From: Streptomyces capillispiralis | GTDB lineage: Bacteria; Actinomycetota; Actinomycetes; Streptomycetales; Streptomycetaceae | Length of the DNA stretch: 64,000 nt | Reading direction: 5' to 3' | Assembly: GCF_007829875.1 (NCBI RefSeq) | Contig: NZ_VIWV01000001.1 | Span: 8,010,001-8,074,000 of the forward strand | Shown here: one piece after another, positions 7,786 to 14,959 of the stretch | Numbering within the stretch: position 1 is the first letter of the stretch | Layout of the letters: every line of letters starts with the position of its first letter | Notes under the pieces: generated by a model | Databases searched by the model: none | What the model was told of the DNA's origin: nothing | The model's input: the letters and a program-made list of their open reading frames with translations, nothing else | Position numbers and translations under genes: made by a program

Positions 7786-8631
7786 ATGAACGCAGTGGGA
7801 GGCAACGCGCAGTGGGGTGCTCCCGGAGGCGGGCCGGTCCCCGGGCCACCGCCCCCGGGGCCGGGATGGCGGCCGGAGCCGCGGCGCCGCATGACCTTCC
7901 GGCGGCTGTTCAACCCGATCGCCGTCGGACGCGCCGTGTTCACCCCCTCCCGCCCGGACCGCGTACGGGACCCGGCGGTGCAACGGGTGCAGACCCTCCG
8001 AGCCGTGCTCGGACTGGCGGCCGTGGTGTGGATGCTGCTCTCCTACGGACTGGCCGCCGACGCCGACGCGGTGATCGACGACCGGTTCGGCCAGATCCGC
8101 ACCAACCTGATCGCCCTGGCGGTCACCCTGCCCGTCGCCGTGGCCGGCTTCGTCACCGCCGCCCGCCCACCCCACAGAGGCGTCCTCCTGCGCCGCTTCG
8201 GCAAGCCGGCCGGCGCCCTGCTCGCACTGACCACGGCGCTCGCCGTGCCCCGCCTCATCACGGGCCTGGGCTACGTCGACGAGGACACGGACTGGACGGC
8301 GTCCCCCTGGCGGGTGCTCCTGCTCTTCGCCCTGGGCGCCTTCCTGCTGTGGCTCGGCCCCTTCGGCCTGTACGGCATCGTGCAGGCCCTGGTGCACGTC
8401 TTCCGCACGGCGGACATCCACGAGACGATCCCGCCGCTCCTGGCGACCCTTCTGGTGTGGGAGCTGGCCGTCATCGACCTGCTGAATGGCTCGTACGAGA
8501 GCATGCCGCTGGGCGTGAGGCTGGTCCTCACCTTCGGCGCGCCCCTGTCGGTGACCGCCGTCGCGCTGTGGGAACTGCGGCGACTGCGCTCCCGGCACGG
8601 CGTCACCGTTCGGGGAGCGCTGGGGAGATGA
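7786..8631 (+). CDS. Multi-pass membrane protein, unknown function
   Basis: 281 residues from ATG 7786 (GAGGGGGACGGGGCG just upstream). After a Gly/Pro-rich cytoplasmic head (about 30 residues) come RRLFNPIAVGRAVFTPSRPDRVRDP and four to five hydrophobic segments (LRAVLGLAAVVWMLL, LIALAVTLPVAVAGFVTAA, ALLALTTALAVPRLI, VLLLFALGAFLLWLGPFGLYG, VLTFGAPLSVTAVALW). I do not recognise the family; similar proline-headed small membrane proteins are common in Streptomyces. It ends 129 bp before the GlxA-type regulator, same strand. Confidence 0.7.
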   Translation: MNAVGGNAQWGAPGGGPVPGPPPPGPGWRPEPRRRMTFRRLFNPIAVGRAVFTPSRPDRVRDPAVQRVQTLRAVLGLAAVVWMLLSYGLAADADAVIDDRFGQIRTNLIALAVTLPVAVAGFVTAARPPHRGVLLRRFGKPAGALLALTTALAVPRLITGLGYVDEDTDWTASPWRVLLLFALGAFLLWLGPFGLYGIVQALVHVFRTADIHETIPPLLATLLVWELAVIDLLNGSYESMPLGVRLVLTFGAPLSVTAVALWELRRLRSRHGVTVRGALGR

Positions 8632-8747
8632 GGGCCGCGCCCGTCCCGGGCACGCGGCTCGCACCGGGCCGGAGCCCCGCGTCGGCGTGACGGCGACCGC
8701 GCCCGGCACGGACGGCCACCGCGGCGACCGCCCGCTCGGGGTTCGCC

Positions 8748-8763
8748 TAGGCTGTCGTCCGTG
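8748..8763 (+). promoter_or_regulatory. Possible leaderless promoter for the GlxA-type regulator
   Basis: TAGGCT (8748-8753) ends 7 nt before the GTG start at 8761 and there is no ribosome site, the arrangement expected for a leaderless transcript. No clear -35 box. Confidence 0.35.
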
Positions 8764-9717
8764 CCAGCCTCCCGCCTGCGCCGCGTCGCCGTCCTCGTCC
8801 GTGAAGGTGCCAAGCCGCTCGACGTGGGCATCCCCGCCCAGGTGTTCACGACCCGGGCGAGCATGCCATACGAGGTGCGGGTGTGCGGCGCGGCACCGGG
8901 GCTGGTCGCCGGCGGTGACGGGCTGTCGTACCACGTCGCCCAGGGGCTCGAGGCGCTGGAGTGGGCCGACATCGTCTTCGTTCCCGGGTACCGGTTCCCC
9001 GACCGGGAGGACCCGCCGCCCGCCGTGGTCGACGCGCTGACCGCGGCCCACGACCGGGGCGCGCGGCTCGCGGCCATCTCCACCGGGGCCTTCGCCCTGG
9101 CCGCCACGGGCCTGCTGGACGGCCGGCGCGCCACGACCCACTGGCACTACACCAAGGCGCTGGCGGCCAAGTATCCCGCCGTCCGGGTCGACGAGAACGT
9201 GCTGTTCGTCGACGAGGGCAGCGTGCTCACCTCGGCCGGCGCCGCCTCGGGCATCGACCTGTGCCTGCACATCCTGCGCGGTGACCTCGGCGTGGCGGCC
9301 TCGAACCATGCCGCCCGGCGCCTGGTCGCCGCGCCCTACCGAAGCGGCGGCCAGGCCCAGTACGTGCCGCGCAGCGTGCCCGAACAACTCGGCGAACGGT
9401 TCGCCGCCACCCGCGAATGGGCGCTGCGCCGCCTCGGCGAACCCCTCACCCTCGACGTGCTCGCCGACCATGCGGCGGTCTCACCGCGCACGTTCTCGCG
9501 GCGTTTCGTCGAGGACACGGGATACACGCCGATGCAGTGGGTCATGCGCGCCCGCATCGACGCGGCCCGCGAACTGCTGGAGCGTTCGCAACGCGGCGTC
9601 GAGCAGATCGCCGCCGACGTCGGCCTCGGCACCGGGGCCAATCTGCGCCTGCACTTCCAGCGCATCCTGGGCACCACACCGAGCGAGTACCGGCGCACCT
9701 TCGCCCGGGCCGAGTAG
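8761..9717 (+). CDS. GlxA-family transcriptional regulator (DJ-1/PfpI domain plus AraC HTH)
   Basis: 318 residues. The N-terminal half (about 5-170) is a DJ-1/PfpI-like domain: VAVLVREGAKPLDVGIPAQVF, ADIVFVPGYRFPD and AISTGAFALAATGLLDGRRATTHW, where the usual nucleophile Cys is Thr in AISTGAF, as in many regulatory GlxA proteins. The C-terminal 100 residues are an AraC-type double HTH (LTLDVLADHAAVSPRTFSRRFVEDTGYTPMQWVMRARIDAARELL and VEQIAADVGLGTGANLRLHFQRILGTTPSEYRRTF). It lies 115 bp upstream of gap on the same strand and may regulate it; that is inference. Confidence 0.85.
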   Translation: MPASRLRRVAVLVREGAKPLDVGIPAQVFTTRASMPYEVRVCGAAPGLVAGGDGLSYHVAQGLEALEWADIVFVPGYRFPDREDPPPAVVDALTAAHDRGARLAAISTGAFALAATGLLDGRRATTHWHYTKALAAKYPAVRVDENVLFVDEGSVLTSAGAASGIDLCLHILRGDLGVAASNHAARRLVAAPYRSGGQAQYVPRSVPEQLGERFAATREWALRRLGEPLTLDVLADHAAVSPRTFSRRFVEDTGYTPMQWVMRARIDAARELLERSQRGVEQIAADVGLGTGANLRLHFQRILGTTPSEYRRTFARAE

Positions 9718-9832
9718 CCCGTCCGGGAGCCCGCCCAGCCCTGGCGCGATCCTTTTGAACCATGGCGTTCGCGCCACTGCCACGGGCCCCCGGCCGGGCG
9801 CGATTCTCGGAGTGGACGAAGGGACACCACTC

Positions 9833-10828
9833 ATGACTCGTATCGCGATCAACGGATTCGGCCGCATCGGACGCAATGTGCTGCGGGCGCTGCTCGAACG
9901 CGACAGCACCCTGGAGGTCGTGGCCGTCAACGACCTGTCGGACCCCGCAACCCTGGCGCGCCTGCTCGCCTACGACACCACCGCGGGCCGGCTCGGCCGG
10001 CCGGTCACCACCGAGGGGAACACCCTCGTCGTCGACGGCCGTCGGATCACGGTGCTGGCCGAGCGTGAACCGGCGAAGCTGCCGTGGGCCGAACTGGGTG
10101 TGGACATCGTGCTGGAGGCGACCGGCCGCTTCACCTCCGCCGACGCCGCCCGGGTCCACCTGGACGCGGGCGCCAAGAAGGTCCTGGTCGGCGCTCCCTC
10201 CGACGGCGCCGACGTCACCCTGGCGTTCGGGGTGAACACCGACGCCTACGACCCGCGGGCGCACACGATCGTCTCCAACGCCTCCTGCACGACGAACGCC
10301 CTCGCGCCCCTGGCGGCGGTCCTCGACCAACTCGCCGGGATCGAGCACGGCTTCATGACGACGGTGCACGCCTACACCCAGGAGCAGAACCTCCAGGACG
10401 GCCCGCACCGCGACGCCCGCCGGGCCCGCGCCGCGAGCGTCAACATCGTGCCGACCACGACGGGCGCCGCCAAGGCGATCGGGCTCGTGCTGCCCGGCCT
10501 CGACGGCAAGCTGTCCGGTGACTCGATCCGCGTGCCGGTCCCGGTCGGCTCGATCGTCGAACTGAACACCACCGTCTCGCGCGAGGTGACGCGGGAGGAG
10601 GTGCTGGAGGCGTACCGGACCGCGGCGCAGGGGCCGCTGGCAGGGGTCCTCGAGTACTCGGAGGACCCGCTGGTGTCGTCCGACATCACCGGAAACCCGG
10701 CCTCCTCGATCTTCGACTCCGCCCTCACCCGCGTCGACGGCCGCCACGTCAAGGTGGTCGCCTGGTACGACAACGAGTGGGGCTTCTCCAACCGGGTGAT
10801 CGACACTCTGGAACTCCTCGCCGCCTGA
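9833..10828 (+). CDS. gap: Type I glyceraldehyde-3-phosphate dehydrogenase
   Basis: 331 residues, normal length. MTRIAINGFGRIGRNVLRAL is the NAD-binding start, SNASCTTNALAP holds catalytic Cys152, and MTTVHAYTQEQNLQDGPH the partner His. WYDNEWGFSNRVIDTLELL closes the C-terminal domain. It converts glyceraldehyde 3-phosphate, phosphate and NAD+ to 1,3-bisphosphoglycerate in the cytosol. The ATG at 9833 follows GAAGGGA; the long open frame upstream belongs to the regulator in another frame. Standing outside the usual gap-pgk-tpi operon, it is probably a second, accessory GAPDH, perhaps a metabolic isozyme under the neighbouring GlxA-type regulator. Confidence 0.95.
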   Translation: MTRIAINGFGRIGRNVLRALLERDSTLEVVAVNDLSDPATLARLLAYDTTAGRLGRPVTTEGNTLVVDGRRITVLAEREPAKLPWAELGVDIVLEATGRFTSADAARVHLDAGAKKVLVGAPSDGADVTLAFGVNTDAYDPRAHTIVSNASCTTNALAPLAAVLDQLAGIEHGFMTTVHAYTQEQNLQDGPHRDARRARAASVNIVPTTTGAAKAIGLVLPGLDGKLSGDSIRVPVPVGSIVELNTTVSREVTREEVLEAYRTAAQGPLAGVLEYSEDPLVSSDITGNPASSIFDSALTRVDGRHVKVVAWYDNEWGFSNRVIDTLELLAA

Positions 10829-10855
10829 CCGGACACCGGAAAGGCCCTCGGCGCC

Positions 10856-10894
10856 GGGCCCGGCCCGCCGCCGTCGGCGGTCGGGCCGGCCCGG
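10856..10894 (+). terminator. Terminator after gap
   Basis: GC-rich near-perfect stem of about 17 bp with single-base bulges and a 3-nt loop, 28 nt after the gap stop codon. Confidence 0.5.
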
Positions 10895-11046
10895 GAGCGC
10901 TGCTCAGCGGCCCGTACCGGCCCACCCCCGCCCGCCTGTCACCTCAGACGACCACGCATCGCACCCCCGGCCCACGACCGCGGCGCTGCTCCGACCGGGT
11001 GACACACGGAGCGCGGTCCGTCCTCCGGGCGGAGACGCTTGGCGTC

Positions 11047-12801
11047 ATGGCACCCTCCACGACAAGGCGGCTCGCCGCCGCACTGCTGGTCTGGCTCGCC
11101 GTCGTCCCCGGGACGGCGGCGGCGTCCCCGGCCGGCGGGGGACCCGACACCCCGGACGGACCCCTCACCACCGCCGACCACGTGCTGCCGGCCCTGGAAA
11201 GGGCCGCCCGGCCCCTGCGCACCGCCGAACCCACGGGCCCCGCCGTCGACCTGGGCCCCTTCGGGCGGGCGGTCGGCGACGCCGTACTGGTCGGCATCGG
11301 CGAGGCGGCCCACGGCTCGCACGACTTCGTCACCTTCAGACACCGGGCCCTGCGGTACCTGGTCGAGCGGAAGGGCTTCCGCTCCTTCGTCCTGGAGGCC
11401 AACTGGAGCGCCGGCGCCCGCCTCGACCACTACCTGCTCACCGGTCGCGGCGATCCCGCCCGGATCATGTCCGAGGAGTTCCAGAACGCCTACCTGCTGC
11501 TGCACAGCCAGGAGTACCTGGACATGATCCGCTGGATGCGCGCGTACAACGTCGCCCACCCCGACGACCCCCTCAGGTTCGCCGGCAACGACAACGGCTA
11601 CGCCGGCCCGGAGCTGTACGACCGGGTCGTCGACCACGTCCGCCGGGCCCACCCCGACCTGCTGCCCGCCGTCACCGAGCTGTACCGGGGACTGCGCCCC
11701 ACCGTGCCCGTCGGCGCGTGGATACGCGCCGCGACGACCGCACCCCTGGGCGAGCGCCGTGCGCGGGCCGAGCGCACCGGCCGCGCCCTCGCGCTGCTCC
11801 GCGCCCGCGCGGCCGCCGGGACCGACGACGACCACGCCTGGGCGGTCCAGCACGCCACCGCCATCGACCAGGTGGCGCGCATGTACGCCTTCGACCTGGC
11901 GGACCCCGGATCCGTACCGGCGGCCATGGCCTACCGGGACACCGTCATGGCGGACAACACCCTGTGGTGGCACCGCCGCACCGGACACCGGCTGGTGCTC
12001 GGCGGCCACAACAGCCACCTCTACACCAGCACCTCCACCCCCACCCTCCCCCTCACCCAGGGACAGGTGCTCCGGCAGCGGCTGGGCGACGGCTACCTCG
12101 CGGTGGCGCTCTCCTTCGGCTTCGGTGCCGTGCACGCCACCGAACAGGGCCTGCAGAACCCGGTCGACGAGGACGTCCGGCGCTACACGGTGGAACCACC
12201 CGCCCCGGGCTCGGTCGAGCACACCCTGGACCAGGTCAGCCACCCGAACTGGTACCTCGACCTGCGCACCGCACCGCCCGCCGCCCGCGCCTGGCTGGAC
12301 ATCCCCCGGCCCAAGCGGGAAATCGGCACGGACTTCCCGCCCCCCGGTGACCAGGTCGCTCTGCTGCGGTCCGCCGACCTGGTGGTGCACCTGCGCGAGA
12401 TCGGCCCCAGCCGGAGGCTGGACCGCGACCCCGGGACGCCCGCCGACCCGCTGCCCGCCCTCCAGGAGGCCGCCCGTCCCCTGCTCACCGTGGAGCCCAC
12501 CGGCCCCTACGACGACCTGGACCCCCTGGGCACGACGGTGGCGGACGCACGGCTCGTCGGCATCGGACAGGCGGTCCACGGCGGACACGACTTCCTCGCC
12601 TTCCAGCACCGGACGTTCGGGTACCTGCTCGAGCGGAAGGGCTTCCGCTCCTTCGTCCTCGAAGCCCCGTGGAGCACCGGGCTCCGTCTGGACGACCACC
12701 TGCTCACCGGCCGCGGCGACCCCGCCCGGATCATGTCCGAGGAACTCCAGGACGCCTACCTGCTCACGCACACCCGCGACGTCCTGGACCTCGTCCGCTG
12801 A
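11047..12801 (+). CDS. Exported erythromycin-esterase-like protein with a second, cut-short copy of the domain
   Basis: 584 residues, Sec signal at the start (TTRRLAAALLVWLAVVPGTAAA). Residues about 40-455 are a full EreA/EreB-like domain: VGIGEAAHGSHDF with Glu86 and His89, the FVLEANWSAGARLDHYL segment, and GGHNSHLYTS. Known family members hydrolyse macrolide lactones or act on other esters. From about residue 470 the domain begins again (PLPALQEAARPLLTVEPTGPYDDLDPLG, VGIGQAVHGGHDF) but the first Glu is now Gln508 and a TGA stops it at DVLDLVR. The two copies share runs of identical DNA, so the duplication is recent. Downstream DNA continues the second copy in pieces. Expected substrate unknown. 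Confidence 0.8.
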   Translation: MAPSTTRRLAAALLVWLAVVPGTAAASPAGGGPDTPDGPLTTADHVLPALERAARPLRTAEPTGPAVDLGPFGRAVGDAVLVGIGEAAHGSHDFVTFRHRALRYLVERKGFRSFVLEANWSAGARLDHYLLTGRGDPARIMSEEFQNAYLLLHSQEYLDMIRWMRAYNVAHPDDPLRFAGNDNGYAGPELYDRVVDHVRRAHPDLLPAVTELYRGLRPTVPVGAWIRAATTAPLGERRARAERTGRALALLRARAAAGTDDDHAWAVQHATAIDQVARMYAFDLADPGSVPAAMAYRDTVMADNTLWWHRRTGHRLVLGGHNSHLYTSTSTPTLPLTQGQVLRQRLGDGYLAVALSFGFGAVHATEQGLQNPVDEDVRRYTVEPPAPGSVEHTLDQVSHPNWYLDLRTAPPAARAWLDIPRPKREIGTDFPPPGDQVALLRSADLVVHLREIGPSRRLDRDPGTPADPLPALQEAARPLLTVEPTGPYDDLDPLGTTVADARLVGIGQAVHGGHDFLAFQHRTFGYLLERKGFRSFVLEAPWSTGLRLDDHLLTGRGDPARIMSEELQDAYLLTHTRDVLDLVR

Positions 12802-13190
12802 CCGTGCGGCAGGAGAAGGCCGGGCGCACCGGCCGCGCCCTCGCGCTGCTCCGCCTCCGCGACCGCGACGGGGCGCACGGCGACCACGCCCGGGCGGTCC
12901 AGCACACCACCGCCATCGACGAGATGGCACGCCGGTACGCCTTCGACTACGACGACCGGCAGGGTGCCCGCGCGGCCCTGGCCCACCGCGACACGGTGAT
13001 GGTGGAGAGCACCCTCTGGTGGTTCCGAAGGTGTTCCGCTCGATGCCCGTCGCTCCCGGCTCGGCCGAACACACCTTGAACCGGGTGGGCCACCCGAACT
13101 GGTACCTCGACCTGCGCACCGCCCCGTCCGCCGCCCGCACCTGGCACCCGGAGCCGCCGTTGCGGCCGTACGGTAGCCGGATCGTCGACA
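12802..13190 (+). pseudogene. Remains of the second erythromycin-esterase-like domain
   Basis: Past the stop at 12801 the homology to the first copy resumes with EKAGRTGRALALLRLRDRDGA, HARAVQHTTAIDEMARRYAFDYDD and HRDTVMVESTLWW (12804-13025), then, after another deletion and frame change, APGSAEHTLNRVGHPNWYLDLRTAPSAARTW (about 13048-13147). The first deletion removes about 90 codons at 12799 and the second the GGHNSHL segment near 13033. It can no longer form a complete enzyme. Confidence 0.75.
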
Positions 13191-13209
13191 CAGGGAGGGG
13201 CACCGGCCC

Positions 13210-14322
13210 ATGAACGCTTCGGCACCGCCACCTGGCACGGACCGTACCGCCGCATCAGCCGTCCGCATCGGCGCGCTCGTTCCGCTGTCCCGCCCCGGCT
13301 GGGTCGAGGCGGGCCGGCACGTGCTCGCCGGACTCGAACTGGCCGTCGGCGACGTCGACCGCGCCGGTGGGATCGACGGCAGACCCCTGGAACTCCTGGT
13401 CCGTGACACCGCCGCCGATCCGCGGCGGGCCGTCGCGGCCGTGGACGAGCTCGCTCGCCTGGGCGTGGCCGCACTGGCCGGGGAGTACCACAGCGTCGTC
13501 GCTCGCGCCGCCGCCACCAGGGCCGACGAACTCGGCGTGCCGTTCCTGTGTTCGTCGGCGGTCCTCGACGACCTGACCGACGAGCCGACGGACTGGGTGG
13601 CACGTCTGCCTCCGCCCCAGTCGCACGGCTGGCAGGTCTACGCGGACTTCCTCCTCGCAGCGGGCCACCACCGGATCGCCGTGGCGACGGAACCGAGCGT
13701 GTACTGGGCGTCGGGCACTCGCGTCCTTCAGGAACGCTTCGCGGCACGCGGCGGCTCCGTGACCGCACTCGACGCGCGTGCGCTGACGCCCGCGGCCCTG
13801 TGCGACGAGCTCGTCGACCACCGGGTGACAGCGCTTCTCCTGCTGGTCGGTCACCCGGAGCCGGCCGTGCCGGTCGTGCGGTCCGTACGCCGCGACCGGC
13901 GCCTCGCCGGGACGCTGATCGGTGCTCCGGCGGGGCAGCCCGAGTTCCTTTCGTGGCTGACGCTGCTGGGCGACGACGGGGCCGGGATCCCGTTCCTGCG
14001 GTACCTGCCCGAGCGTCTCGCCCCCCTCGGTGTCCGGGTCGAGGCGGCCCTGCGGGAGCGGCTGGGACAAACCCCCTCCTTCGTCGCGTTCGAGGGCTAC
14101 GACACCATCGCGGTCCTCGCCGACCTGCTGCGTGCCCACGGCACGGACCGCGAACGCCTGGCCGCCTCGTGGCAGGACGCCGCGGTCGAGGGCACCCGCG
14201 GGCGGATCCGGTTCTCCCGCCCGCCCGGTGCCGGCGTGTGGCAATCGGATCGGACGCCCCTTCAGGTCGTGGACCGCGATCCGGCGCAACCCGCCCGCTT
14301 CCGCGTCCTGCACACCGGCTGA
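13210..14322 (+). CDS. Periplasmic-binding-protein-like (LivJ/LivK type) protein without signal peptide
   Basis: 370 residues from ATG 13210 (GGGAGGGG upstream). The body follows the type I solute-binding fold of branched-chain amino-acid binding proteins: IGALVPLSRPGWVEAGRHVLAGLELAVGDVDRAGGIDGRPLEL, then a VDELARLGVAALAGEYHS loop and AFEGYDTIAVLADLL. There is no signal peptide or lipobox, so it should stay in the cytosol, unlike transporter-bound relatives. No permease or ATPase genes are near. It may be a cytosolic ligand sensor or an orphaned domain, as in AmiC-type proteins; the ligand is unknown. Confidence 0.7.
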   Translation: MNASAPPPGTDRTAASAVRIGALVPLSRPGWVEAGRHVLAGLELAVGDVDRAGGIDGRPLELLVRDTAADPRRAVAAVDELARLGVAALAGEYHSVVARAAATRADELGVPFLCSSAVLDDLTDEPTDWVARLPPPQSHGWQVYADFLLAAGHHRIAVATEPSVYWASGTRVLQERFAARGGSVTALDARALTPAALCDELVDHRVTALLLLVGHPEPAVPVVRSVRRDRRLAGTLIGAPAGQPEFLSWLTLLGDDGAGIPFLRYLPERLAPLGVRVEAALRERLGQTPSFVAFEGYDTIAVLADLLRAHGTDRERLAASWQDAAVEGTRGRIRFSRPPGAGVWQSDRTPLQVVDRDPAQPARFRVLHTG

Positions 14323-14330
14323 GCAGGCGC

Positions 14331-14369
14331 GGCGACCCCACCGGCCCGGGCCGGGCCCGTGGGGTCGCC
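14331..14369. terminator. Terminator
   Basis: 17-bp stem with one mismatch (14331-14347 with 14353-14369), 5-nt loop, 8 nt after the binding-protein stop codon. Confidence 0.65.
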
Positions 14370-14414
14370 GTCGCCCGGTGCCGCCCCGCGGGCACCGGGC
14401 CGCCGGCACCCGGC

Positions 14415-14445
14415 GGGGTGCCGTCACGGGAGGTGACGGCACCCC
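14415..14445. terminator. Terminator for the SH3-like gene
   Basis: Perfect 13-bp stem (14415-14427 with 14433-14445), 5-nt loop, 26 nt beyond the stop of the leftward gene at 14471. Confidence 0.65.
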
Positions 14446-14470
14446 ACCGGCCCGGCCGGACTCCGCCGGA

Positions 14471-14812
14471 TCAGCAGTCGAGGTAGGCGTAGTGGATCCA
14501 GACGCCGGTGCGTCCGCCCACCAGGTCGCCCATGACCCACTCACCTTCCTGGTTGCGGTAGGTGAGCTGCTGTCCCCTGTTCACCTGGCCCAGGACCGGG
14601 TACTGCGTGCCGGGGCCGCCGCGGAAGTTGACCCGGTCGTCGTTGACCGTGCAGACGAAGGCCTGCTGCCCGGCAGCGTGCGGCGCGGAGAGGCCCCGCG
14701 TGGACTGCGCGGACTGCATGGCCTGTGCCGCCTGTGCCGCCTGCGCGACGGGGCCGGCGGTCAGCGTGAGCCCGCTGATCACGAGAGCCGCGGCGAGAAT
14801 GCGCTTCTTCAT
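14471..14812 (-). CDS. Secreted SH3-domain-like protein
   Basis: 113 residues. MKKRILAAALVISGLTLTAGPVAQAAQA is a classic Sec signal; the mature part is one bacterial SH3 domain (VCTVNDDRVNFRGGPGTQYPVLGQVNRGQQLTYRNQEGEWVMGDLVGGRTGVWIHYAYLDC), with the R-x-G-P-G-T-x-Y-P-V-x-G signature and two Cys likely bonded. GAGGAA precedes the ATG at 14812; the longer frame begins in the leader. Such domains bind peptidoglycan peptides or other wall parts, so it probably acts in the cell wall. It is divergent from the nSTAND gene, sharing a relatively AT-rich gap (14813-14959) that should carry both promoters. Confidence 0.8.
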   Translation of the reverse strand: MKKRILAAALVISGLTLTAGPVAQAAQAAQAMQSAQSTRGLSAPHAAGQQAFVCTVNDDRVNFRGGPGTQYPVLGQVNRGQQLTYRNQEGEWVMGDLVGGRTGVWIHYAYLDC

Positions 14813-14959
14813 GGGATTCCTCTTTCCACTCGTCGTCCGGTCCCCGAGCGGGACCTGATGCACCGTTTGTAGCCGCTAATCTGTTGTTCACGGCCGGCCG
14901 GCCGAGGCTGAACAAACGGATGCCGAACAATCCGTGTGACGGCGAGGGAGCGGGCGGGC

